Below, piece by piece: positions 11,624 through 21,654 of a stretch of 64,000 nt of DNA (the first letter of the stretch is position 1; the number at the start of each line of letters is the position of its first letter). The notes beneath the pieces are model-generated. The model did not search any database and was not told where the DNA came from. It saw nothing but the letters and a program-made list of their open reading frames with translations. The stretch covers positions 186,001 through 250,000 of the forward strand of contig JADNYJ010000026.1 in assembly GCA_015501075.1 (NCBI GenBank), written 5' to 3'. Source of the DNA: Gymnopilus junonius (lineage: Eukaryota; Basidiomycota; Agaricomycetes; Agaricales; Galerinaceae). The translations under genes and the position numbers were made by a program.

Positions 11624-13202
11624 ATGACCATCACTGACAACGACGAGATACAATACCATCTCTCCTTTCCTCTTCCATACCGCACGCTCTTCTTGGTCGG
11701 TCTCGGAATACTCGGATGGGCAACCAATCTCCATGGCCTCGATGCCCTCGGTGTGGACGTGGTGGCTACGATGGAACTACGGACAGAGCACAGCCATAGC
11801 AAGATGTTGATTTCCATGCATAACTCCGCTGTTTTGAATCACTCCAAAGCTATAGAGCTTTATCATTCTTCATACCGCATTTTCTTCGACTTCTCAACAT
11901 TCTGTTTTCTATCATGGTTACTCTATAGGATGGTCACCCACGGAAATCTTTCACTCGTAGACGCGTACGGTTATATACCAGTAATCACAGCTATTGTGGT
12001 TATATTAATTCTGCTATGCCCGTATAATATTTTTATGAAGGTTGAACGAGAAAAGTTTATTGGGTGAGTTCACTGGTCATACTCTTTCTGCAGATTGACC
12101 AAGCCCTTTTCAGTGCTATATGGAGATGTGTCTTTCCTCCATCCAGTGGCCCAATTTATTTCTCCGACGTCGTATTTGCAGACATTGGAACCTCCTTTGC
12201 TAAGGTTTTCGGGGATGTATGGCTTTCTCTATGGATGCTCAAACCAGGGAATAGCATTTTGTTTCCTCCTATTCAAGATGGCTTGTTGTATTGGATTTTT
12301 CCAACGATTATGAGGTAGGAGTTCGTCATGCACATGACAATCTTTGCTGACAGTGTACTACAAGTTTCCCTTTCTTCCTGCGGCTCCGACAGTGCATCAT
12401 TGAGTACTATTGGGAACCAAGCCATACTCGAAGGCCTTTATTTAATGCCCTTAAATATGCCACATCTTTCCCAGTCATATTCTTATCTGCTGCCCAGCGG
12501 ATAGTTGTCACCGATCTCATGAAGGAGAAGGGGTCAACTATAAAAGGAGAAGCATGGCATGGAGAGCATCCACTTTTCCGACTATGGTGTGTTGTACCTC
12601 CTTTAATTTCATGCCTTATTTGACCCTGCGTCAGGCTGCTCGCCGCTGTCATAAATTCTTTGTATTCCTTCTGGTGGGATGTAACGAATGATTGGGGATT
12701 GGATTTATTGAGGTTCGATTCTCACAAAAGCGTCGAACGACAAGTCCCCAAGCCTTTGCTACTTTCACGGATGCATTCAGGTAACTCGCTGATGAACAGG
12801 CATTCCGTAGATCCGCCCTTGCCAGAGCAAATTCACCCTGCCTCATTCCTTGGGGAGCATTCGAAGCATCGACATCGGCAGTCGTGTTATGGATTGCGTG
12901 CGGTCCTCCTCTATCCACGCGCGATCTACCCCATCATTATCTTCCTGAATCTCCTTCTCCGCATGACCTGGTCTATCAAATTATCAACACATATGCATTC
13001 ATTCCAGGATGGAAGTGTTGCCTTTTTCTGGTTGGAAGTGGCTGAGCTGGTTAGGAGATGGTTATGGGTATTTGTGAGGGTTGAATGGGAGGTAATCAAG
13101 AAGGCACGAGAAGGAGTTCCCACGATAACGTTAGATGAGAGAAGCGGCGATGAGAGCGAGTACGAATTTCCTACTCTTCCCGATATGAGGACTGGAGCAT
13201 GA
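11624..13202 (+). CDS. ERD1: EXS-family membrane protein, Erd1-like (Golgi phosphate / glycosyltransferase recycling)
   Basis: Four exons (11624-12063, 12114-12314, 12365-12586, 12635-13202) give 1,431 nt, 476 residues. Hydrophobic segments include LPYRTLFLVGLGILGWATNL, the stretch around DAYGYIPVITAIVVILILLC, and NSLYSFWWDVTND. EXS hallmarks are IYFSDVVFADIGTSFAKVFG, FFLRLRQCIIEYY and SFWWDVTNDWGLDLL. SYG1/XPR1 proteins share EXS, but the N-terminal SPX domain is missing, as in Erd1. Yeast Erd1 is needed for ER retention and for recycling Golgi glycosyltransferases and phosphate. The acceptor of the second intron (CTACAAG, to 12364) was chosen because it keeps the EXS frame. The acidic tail is probably cytosolic. 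Confidence 0.85.
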
Positions 13203-13986
13203 GCCCAGATGATCCCTCCGCGTAAAATTCCGGTCACACAAGGGTGTATTAGTGAGTTCTTCATGCCTATTCTGTCTAAAGATAACACCTGACCTTCTCA
13301 GCAGCTTAGATTAGTTCTAATTTAGAACATAATTCCAATATCAGGTTCCCGCAATCTACCTGTGTGAAGCCAGAAGGACCCCTTTCAACTCACGCAAGGT
13401 TACCCAGCGCATTATACGCTTTCTCATGCCAGACGATATCTTCAGGCAGTGAAAGAGACTTTGATTGCCTGTGATGGTTTCCTATACGATTGCCACCCAC
13501 ACAGGCCTTCGGAAGGAGAAACCTTCACTCCCAAAGGCCAGTTTTTCTCATTGTTGAATCCGACAAATCGATATCGTTACAGAATTGCCGACGTCCCGAG
13601 ATGACTAACTCCATATCGGGTGGGTACGCCATAGGAGACCATAGGCCGTAGGCTTTCGTCGATGACCATGGTGAAAAAGCTGCATCCGCTTAGCCTCAAA
13701 TTGCCTATTCCCGGAAGAACACGGTTTCTGGTGTCCATATCCTCGAGATCTCCATCACACGTGACATATGGTGCATGGAACTTAGAATTTACAACTTGGT
13801 AATAAGCTTCTCCGGTCGGAAGGATTGGACACTTTCGTGTCATCTGACGTTCATTCTTATTTCTCTCAACAGGGTATTCCCGCGGCTTCAGGATTGTGCG
13901 AGCGAGACTTAAAAGGCCAGGTATTCTGGTTGCTCATCCCCGCACCCCCAGTTTCTTTCTCTATCTCAACCACCAGTTTACTCATC
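13203..13986. other. Intergenic region upstream of FDH
   Basis: About 780 bp. It contains the ERD1 3' end and FDH promoter. The minus frame at 13577-13843 has no recognisable feature. The last 60 bp before the FDH start are CT-rich, as is common at fungal transcription starts. Confidence 0.5.
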
Positions 13987-15859
13987 ATGAAGGTGCAGCG
14001 AGTGTTTAGCTACAGGCTATTCTTGTCACTGACGTCATCGTATATATGGCGTTTAGGTTCTCGCAATTCTCTACGAAGGTGGCAAGGCCGCTCAAGAAGA
14101 GCCCCGTCTTCTTGGCACGGTCGAGAACTCGGTGAGTCCGAATCTTTGCCCTTAGCAGTGGTTTGTTTAACTTATTAACTTATAGCTCGGTATTGCTGAA
14201 TGGCTCAAAGCTCAGGGTCATGAATTCATTGGTATGTGCAAATTTTTCCTTCGGCGAGAATTAGTCTGAATGTGGCTACTTGCAGTGAGACAATTGCACG
14301 AATGATTGTTCAATTCATTAATGCCTGTCCCAGGTTTCTAGTAGCAAAGAGGGTCCTGATAGCGACTTCCAAAAACACATTGTCGATGTGTGACTTTCGT
14401 TTTACAGCAACTACTAACGTTGACATACTTACCAGGCTGAAGTCCTCATTACTACCCCCTTCCATCCTGGGTAAGGAACCAATTTCTAAGGTTATTTGCA
14501 ACTAAGGAAGAATCTAGTTACTTGACTCGTGAGCTCATCGAAAAGGTGAACAATGCGGTGTAGCCTGGCATCAACCTTGTTGCTAATCGGTATTCTCTCA
14601 GGCGAAGAACTTGAAAATCTGTATCACTGCTGGTGTTGGTTCTGATCACATCGATCTCAATGCTGCCGTCGACCACAGAATCCAGGTCCTTGAGGTATGT
14701 TGTTGATAATTCTGATGTATATGCAACCTGACTGTGGAGCAGGTCTCGGGCTCTAATGTCGTATCTGTTGCTGAACATGTCGTGATGAGCATTCTACTTC
14801 TCGTCAGGAACTTCGTACCCGCCCATGAGGTAACTACATGCAGAAATTCGCAATTGCATATTCTTTGACAAATCATCTGTAGATGATCGAGCGTGGTGAC
14901 TGGCAGGTATCTGATATTGCCAGGAATGCCTTCGACTTGGAAGGAAAGGTTGTAGGAACAATCGGCGCTGGGCGAATTGGCTACCGTGTCCTGCAACGTC
15001 TGGTTCCCTTCGATACTAAGGAACTTCTTTACTATGACTATGCGCCTCTTCCCGCTGGTATGGCCTTGTCTTCTATGTCAGGCAATAAAACTCACCATGT
15101 ATACTAGCCGCTGCTGAGGCTGTCAAGGCTCGCAGAGTCGAAGATCTTAAGGTGAATCTTCTGGTATTAGCTACGAAAATAATGCTGATCGGTTTGGCCC
15201 AGGCTTTCGTATCGCAGGTATGTTGGCACAAATCTTTGCAAATCAGTTTTTCAAATCTAACAATGATTAGTGTGATGTTGTTACAGTTAACTGTCCATTG
15301 CACGAAGGAACTCGGGGACTCGTCAACGCTGAACTTCTGAAGCATTTCAAGAAGGGTGCCTGGCTCGTCAACACTGCTCGGGGTGCTATCTGTGACAAAG
15401 ATGCTGTTGCTGCCGCTCTCAAGAGTGGCCAACTGTCTGGATACGCGGGTACTGCCATATTCACTCTTAATCGTCAACAAACGCTGAAGATGTTCTTTTC
15501 GTAGGTGACGTTTGGAACGTTCAACCTGCCCCAAGGACCACATCTGGCGCACCATGAAGAACCCCCTCGACGGCGGAAATGGAATGGTGCCCCACTACTC
15601 AGGAACCACTATTGATGCTCAGGCTCGCTATGCTAACGGTACCAAGAGTATTCTCGAGAACTATTTGACTAGCAAGGCTCAGGAGCCGCAGAACGTCATC
15701 GTTGGCATTGGTTAGTATTTTTACTAAATGAAGAATTGTTGTTTGACCATAACCTTTTCCAGGCAAGTACGAGACCAAGGCTTGTAAGTGCCCTTCGTAT
15801 CTCCCTTCGTATCAAATTTCTTTTGACTTGCTATCAACTAAACAGACGGCCAACGCTGA
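13987..15859 (+). CDS. FDH1: NAD-dependent formate dehydrogenase (frame disrupted once as given)
   Basis: D-isomer 2-hydroxyacid dehydrogenase family, oxidising formate to CO2 with NAD. The first coding exon is only ATG AAG (13987-13992), spliced to [20 protein letters not shown] from 14057. Landmarks: [53 protein letters not shown], the Rossmann motif [31 protein letters not shown] and [16 protein letters not shown]. The last codons YGQR lie after a final intron. The catalytic His of the usual QPAPKDH segment is present, but the genomic frame breaks inside this motif at the C4 run 15529-15532. One missing base explains it. The intron after HEFI (about 14232-14341) is also hard to place: the normal donor GTATGT with CCCAG gives a stop, while GTGCAA (14236) with TCTAG (14341) keeps frame. 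Confidence 0.88.
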
Positions 15860-16080
15860 ACGTAGTCAATAATTCATATTTATTAATCTTACCGGAAATC
15901 GCAAATCCTGTGTACATCATCTGCCTGAGAAATAACATTACTCGAGTTACATTTTGACTGCTAGCTATGTGAGACAATTGCTGGTATACATAAACATAAA
16001 TACATAAAATGGACGAGAATTCAAATTAGGGGACCATGGAGAGTGACATACATATAAGAAAATGACAAGTGTCCTTCATG

Positions 16081-18476
16081 TCATTTATCCTGTTTCAAGT
16101 GCTTGGAGAGCAGGCTTTGGAAAAGCTGGTCCAAAAACCGGGCATTTTTGGCATAAACCGTAGATTCGGGGTTGTAGAGTCGGCAGTTGTCAAATATCAG
16201 CTGAACGTCATCGACGAACGAGTCGAAAGCCTTGTACTGATTCGAAGAGATTTTATGTTGAATGGTAGACAGATCTACGGGTACGTTAGCGACAGCTCGA
16301 AAGGAAAGAGTGACTGGGTATGAACATACCCATTGGATGCTTTACAATATCGAAATAATCTGGTACATCTAGAGGGTCTACAGGGGTTCTGAAGGCCCAG
16401 CTTCTTGGTTCACTCTCCAACTCTTGCAATAGTTTCTCCATGAGCGCCTTCACACTATTCTTAACTGGCAGACGCGCAGTTCTTTCGAAAATGGTATATT
16501 ATCAATGACAACAGGAATGAATGCACTTCGACATGAAACTTACGCTGCCATTTCCGGAGACCAACCTGTTTCCCCTAGAAAGAAGGGTTGAGTCATGCAT
16601 TTCCGAATGCCAGAGAAGACTCACTAAGCCCAGGTACATCTTTTGGGTCGACCGTGACATCAGGTGGGGCACCTGGCTGGAACTGCGGTAAACCAGGGTG
16701 TACGATATGAGATTTTGACATTTGCCTAATCTTGGTCATCACAGCTTCTTGTTGGATTTTGAACACTGCCTGTTTGTCTAGATAGTCTATCTTGGGCAGC
16801 ATCGTGCACTGCATTATCGTTCCTCCTTCGTAGTCCTTGATGTATCCTGCCCAGACTGACCGGTCAAGAGAAATGTCTTTTGAAAACCCTTGCTTTTCGA
16901 AGTAACCGACGGCATAATTGTCCGCATATGTTAAGAAATGCATCATCTTGGGATATGTTTTTCGAATATGAGCTTTAAAATGATCCATTAACATGCCGCC
17001 ATAACCCTACAGTTTGACATGTAAGTCGGTACTGAAAAATCGGCAGTGAAGATTGAAAGACCTTTTCTTGGTCGGCAGAGTTCGTAGCGAAGAACACAAT
17101 TTCAGCAAAGCCACGATGCGGGAAAGGACGATAGCAAATGCCACCAACGACCTTGTAACCTCGTTTGATTATGGCAAGCGACTTCGAGTTGGCATCGTAT
17201 ACAAGACGGGCAATATATTCTCGTGGCATTTTTGGAAGTTGCTTTTGGAACAAAGTTTTGAGACCTGTTAAGATGATCAGGGAGCGAGCCTGCTTGTCAT
17301 TTTCTACTGCCGCTATCTGGATGACTCCCCTTCGCAGTTCAACAGTTGATGGCTTCTCTGTCCTTGCGGGTAGCTGAAGAAATCCCATTGAAAATCATTG
17401 ACTGTGAAAATGATTGTCAGATACTTACACCATTTGAGGATCTCCCAACAGCATCCACTGGGACACCAGCGGTTAAACGAGTGAGCTGGCCTTCGTCCAT
17501 CTTGTCCTCTACCTTGATTCTAGATTCATTCCCATTGATGCCATTTACACGTCCGTTGACAGCTGATGGCTTCTCATCATTCGAGGATGTGCTTGCACCA
17601 GGAGCTATAGTATGTGATTTCTTAGACTTCTTGCCAGGTACTTTCTTTCCCGGACCTTGCTTGCCAGCCCTCTTTCCGGAAACAGGACGCGAAGTCATAC
17701 TCATCCTAACCGCCAAAGGTTTGTCCTCTTCTTCGTCCTCCTCGTCGTTACCATCGGCGTCACTCAAAGACGATAAAGATATCGGACGCTTTTTTGAGGG
17801 TTGCAGGGGCACCTCGCTTAGCTCCGACGAAACAGGCGACTGAGGGGGCCCAGTCTGGAGGTAACCTTGAAGAAATTCAACAATAGTATCCCAATTGAAA
17901 AGGACGCGACGGACCTGGGGAAGGGTCGACGGTTGCCAAGCTCACTTGCGATTTCGGGTGGCCCATTTGTTTACGGAGTGAGGAGATGTCGTCGTCGGTG
18001 TAATCAAAGTCTAAGAGACGGCCAGAGTCCTGGTTTCGTACCGTCATGTTAGTATCCGACTCGCAAATGTATACAAGGAGCTATTCGCACCTGAACATGT
18101 CGCGGTTTAGTAGCAAGATTTGGTCTAACAGAAACGGACTTGCCTGTAACAGCTCGTCAAGTCTGCATGCGACTCGACCTCTCCGCGCAAATTCTGGACG
18201 GCCCAGTTTTAATTCGTCTGCGTTGTGTTCTTTCACACCATGACCACAGGAGCAGGTCTCCAAGTATGAGGAAACTTCTTCATCGTCTGAGCCATAGTGG
18301 TCAATAAGGTCAGCTAAACTTGAATCATTTTGGTCGTCGACGACATCAACTCTGGCTGGGGGATGAAGACCAGGACAATCACTACATAGAGAGCAGGGAG
18401 AATGTCGAGCGATCTTTAAGGATATCAGGGGAGTATCAAGCCTTTCATACTGAGCGGAAGGGTAGGCAACCTTCAT
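16081..18476 (-). CDS. GCN5: SAGA histone acetyltransferase Gcn5
   Basis: The domain order is PCAF-type Cys-rich N-terminus, GNAT acetyltransferase, bromodomain. The N-terminus ([17 protein letters not shown], then [19 protein letters not shown]) resembles the PCAF_N region, which yeast Gcn5 lacks. A Lys/Asp/Glu-rich linker follows. The catalytic part includes [55 protein letters not shown] with the acetyl-CoA loop, and [18 protein letters not shown]. The bromodomain ends the protein ([32 protein letters not shown]). It acetylates histone H3 in SAGA/ADA. The first ATG considered is 18476; another in-frame ATG lies at 18521. The first intron is ambiguous: GC donor at 18143 (114 nt), or GT donor at 18090 (61 nt) needing one more base. 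Confidence 0.92.
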
Positions 18477-18595
18477 GATGATGGTACTTGTACAGAGTAT
18501 TTGTAGTAATTCGGCAATCAAAGTTGCTTTGTTTAATTTAATTATTCGCAGTCTCTAACTTGCACCATTGCAGTTCTTATGCCTCCATAGAAGTC

Positions 18596-19567
18596 ATGCC
18601 TTACTTTCTTTCTTTTTTCCTGCTCTGTCTGCTCTCTTCTGTACTTTCTCAGTGGATTGACTACCCCAACGACGGCCTTGCAACAATGACACATTATACC
18701 CTCCCTTCCGGTTATATTGCAGCCTGTGGATGCACCTCTGCTAGTACAGATTATCCCACTGTAGCTTTGTCACAGATGGCCTACGGGAGCAGCACCAGCT
18801 ATGGTATCCTTTGCTCTGTCTTTGTCTGACTGGTCCTCATACGATGCACTAGGCCCTGCCTGCGGAAGATGCTTTAATTTGACCCTATTGAACCCAGTCA
18901 TTGCTACCCCTCCGTTCTTTCCTTCCGTCGTCAAATCCATCGTGGTCAAAGTTACAGACCTCTGTCCTTTATCGCAAACGGGTTGGTGCTCTGGCACAAC
19001 CTCAAAACCCAATTCGTAAGGTTCAATGTGCTAATCGCAATGTCAGATATATGCTGAACCATAGCTGCATGACAACAGTGCGGGTGCCTATTTAAACTTT
19101 GATCTTGCATATCCATCTAAAGGCGTGCCGGACGATTTTTTCCCTTCTGACGAAGTGGTCTACGGTTACACGGTACCAGTACTATTTTTTTCACAGTGTC
19201 CCTTGGGTTACTTATTTTTGAACCATAGGACTTCGGTGTCTGGAATGTCACATATCAAAGCGTTCCATGTCTAGACAGTTGGACCGGTTCCAATAGTCTG
19301 GCGGCACTGGGGAGCGTCAAGAATCTTGGTTCGGGTGCTTGTTGTCCAGCCGACCCAATGCCAGGAAATGCCTCCACTACCTGTCCTTCCTTCTCTGAAC
19401 AAAACGGAATCCCGTACGTTCCTGATTAAGCATGTTCTTAGAGAATTTGCTAATTTTTGGTCTATTCAATATTTAGACCTGATACAACGACCAGCTCTGC
19501 CACGGCTGTCTTCATGCTACCGCAAAACATCTTCGTGGTAATATTATTGTCTGTCATTCTCATCTAA
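18596..19567 (+). CDS. Secreted, GPI-anchored GH45-like / expansin-like protein
   Basis: The start MPYFLSFFLLCLLSSVLSQW is a clean signal peptide. The mature part has the Cys-rich double-psi barrel shared by GH45 subfamily C endoglucanases and expansin-like proteins: AACGCTSASTDYP, GPACGRCFNLTLLNP, SIVVKVTDLCPLSQTGWCSG (the Asp is where the family's general acid sits) and YLNFDLAYPSKGVPDDFFPS. The C-terminus is Ser/Thr-rich and then hydrophobic (IFVVILLSVILI), the pattern of a GPI-anchor signal, and there is no cellulose-binding module. Introns at 18804-18852 and after PNS, GYT and NGIP keep frame. It probably acts on cell-wall or plant-wall glucans. Whether it is hydrolytic or only loosening cannot be told from sequence. 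It is divergent from GCN5 (119 bp). Confidence 0.8.
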
Positions 19568-19769
19568 ATATACCCTGTAATATCTGTATGTATGTAAATT
19601 ATTCAGCTTTCTCAGTGGCCCCAACATTAGCGCAAGCATTGATTCAGGATGATATTTCGGGCGTAACTAGTGGGTTCACACTAGTTAGGTTCATCATGAA
19701 TCAATCACTTAAGCGACACGTCTGAAAGCAATGGTTGGCCACTTTAGACATTAGGATAATATTTTAAAT

Positions 19770-21388
19770 TTACTTCACTAAGTCGTCATTAACAAGCTGG
19801 CTGTAACGGGCCTGCAAATTGCCAGGAAGGAATCGAGCTAGGTATCGTAGTCCCCCGATCCATACAAAAGCTCCGCTGAGGACTCCCAAAATGATTAAAA
19901 CGAATAAGACGTTAGCAAAAGTGTGGGGCGGAGCTGGAGTGGCCGTCTCTGAGGCTGAAGTAGCTTCACTCGCAGCGTCTGTCGCGGTAGTCGCAGGAAG
20001 AGTAGCAGTGCCAGTAATGACCTCCGCATTCTCTAAGGTCTTAGTGGCTTCGGACGGAGTCCCGGTCAGTGGGGGAGCATCATCCTGTTAATGATATATT
20101 CATTTATTCATACGATATTTTGGCCACAGGGAGAGCATTAAAGCTCAGCATGGATGGGTACCTCATTTCCATCCGCATCGTTCGTGGTCTCCAAGGGTAG
20201 CTAAAGTAGGGTTAGAGCCTTTCTGCAAGAGCATGCAGACAAAACTGACCTCTCCCGAGTCCGCAATAATGACATCGACGGCAGGAGCATCTCGTCCACC
20301 CTTAGGGACGTTCTCTATATTAAACCAGTTGATTGAAATCACTCAGGATGAAGGAAACCCAAAACAAACCAATTTTGTGAACAATATCCATGCCTTCGAG
20401 AACCTTTCCAAAAACAACCTGAAAATAACGAATTAAACCAGATTGAGGTTCTTATGAGTCAACCTACATGTCGTCCATCAAGCCAGCTGGTGACGACGGT
20501 GCATATGAACTATAAAGAAAATAAGAATTTGAACTCCGCGAGTTCATGTTACTGGAATTATAACACCCACAAACTGTGAGCCTAAAAACGGTAGATTAAT
20601 ATATTTAACGTTACTGAAATAAGAAATACCTACCATTGGTATCTTTCCCTGCATTTGCCATCGAAAGCATGCCAGGACCAGTATGGCGGAGTTTGCTAAG
20701 TCAGAAGCTGTCAAAAAAGCAATATCCCAAAGGAAAGAAGTAACATACAAGTTCTCGTCCGCGAATTTATCACCATAGATAGACTACGTTCATCAGTCAG
20801 CGATTAATGTTCGTCAGCGAAACGCCAATTGAAAATACCTTTCCACCAGTTCCATCGCCACGAGCTAACCTTGTTTAGCTTTATAAAACGCGTGTTACTG
20901 GAGTTACACTTACTGAAGTCGCCACCTTGGATCCTATAAGGTGGTGTATGTCCATGAACAGTTTTTCAAGCTTCTGCAGCGTACAACTCACATGAAATCC
21001 TTAATAACACGGTGAAACTTGGAACCCTTGTATCCAAAGCCGAGTTCAGTGCCATCCCTCTTTTTACCAGTCGCAAGAGCGCGGAAGTTCTCAACAGTTT
21101 TAGGGACAGTCTAGATAATCAAGGTTTCAGAAATTGGTATCAACATTGCTGCTTATGCGTAAACTTACACCCCCGAAGAGACCTATCTTGACTGGAGTCC
21201 CAATTAGAATATGGTTGACTTGAGAGAGGGTGAGCACACGTACTCCGTCCGAGGTCGTCGTCACCATGCTTGATGTCGAAATAGACGATGTTGGTTATTT
21301 TAGGGCCTTTCGCTGCTTCAGCCGACTGCGCGCAGAAGAAAGCAAGGATAGACACGACGACGAAAGCCAGAGAGGCTCGGCCAAACAT
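19770..21388 (-). CDS. Secretory-pathway cyclophilin (PPIase) with C-terminal membrane anchor
   Basis: Begins [19 protein letters not shown], a signal peptide. The cyclophilin domain reads [101 protein letters not shown] and [20 protein letters not shown]. The catalytic Arg of FHRV and the QGGDF, SQFF and WLDGRH motifs are present. A Thr/Ala-rich stalk and a transmembrane segment ([20 protein letters not shown]) precede a short basic tail, so the domain faces the ER or secretory lumen, as in yeast Cpr4. The domain is split by many introns into tiny exons: 21169-21191 (23 nt), 20914-20933 (20 nt), 20839-20864 (26 nt) and 20571-20581 (11 nt). Confidence 0.88.
20571..20581 (-). other. 11-nt micro-exon of the cyclophilin gene
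   Basis: Between an intron ending TTTTTAG and one starting GTGGGTG lie only 11 coding bases. Together with the G from the upstream exon they encode G-S-Q-F of the conserved NGSQFF motif, and the next exon starts with F-I-C. Omitting it would delete a conserved active-site strand and shift frame. Confidence 0.8.
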
Positions 21389-21654
21389 AATGGAAGGAGG
21401 AAAGTTAATGTAAACGTGGAATAGCAACGACGTGGCGACGACCCTTCTCCAGACTGTGGGAACAATATATTCCCGACAATATTGCTTTCCGAGTCGGTCA
21501 CTCCGGTCGTTGCGTACTTACTACTTACACTGAGTTACAGTAGTTCAGTCGAAAGGCATGCAGTTTCAAAATATTAATGAATCCCCGGGAAAACCAGAGC
21601 ATTAACTTTGCTCCATAAGTACACTATTCTACATACGTAGACTAGTGCAGGAGA

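Noticed and set aside
13987..15859. FDH as an ordinary pseudogene
   Set aside because: All other motifs, splice sites and catalytic residues are intact, and the break matches the G/C-run pattern seen in five other genes.
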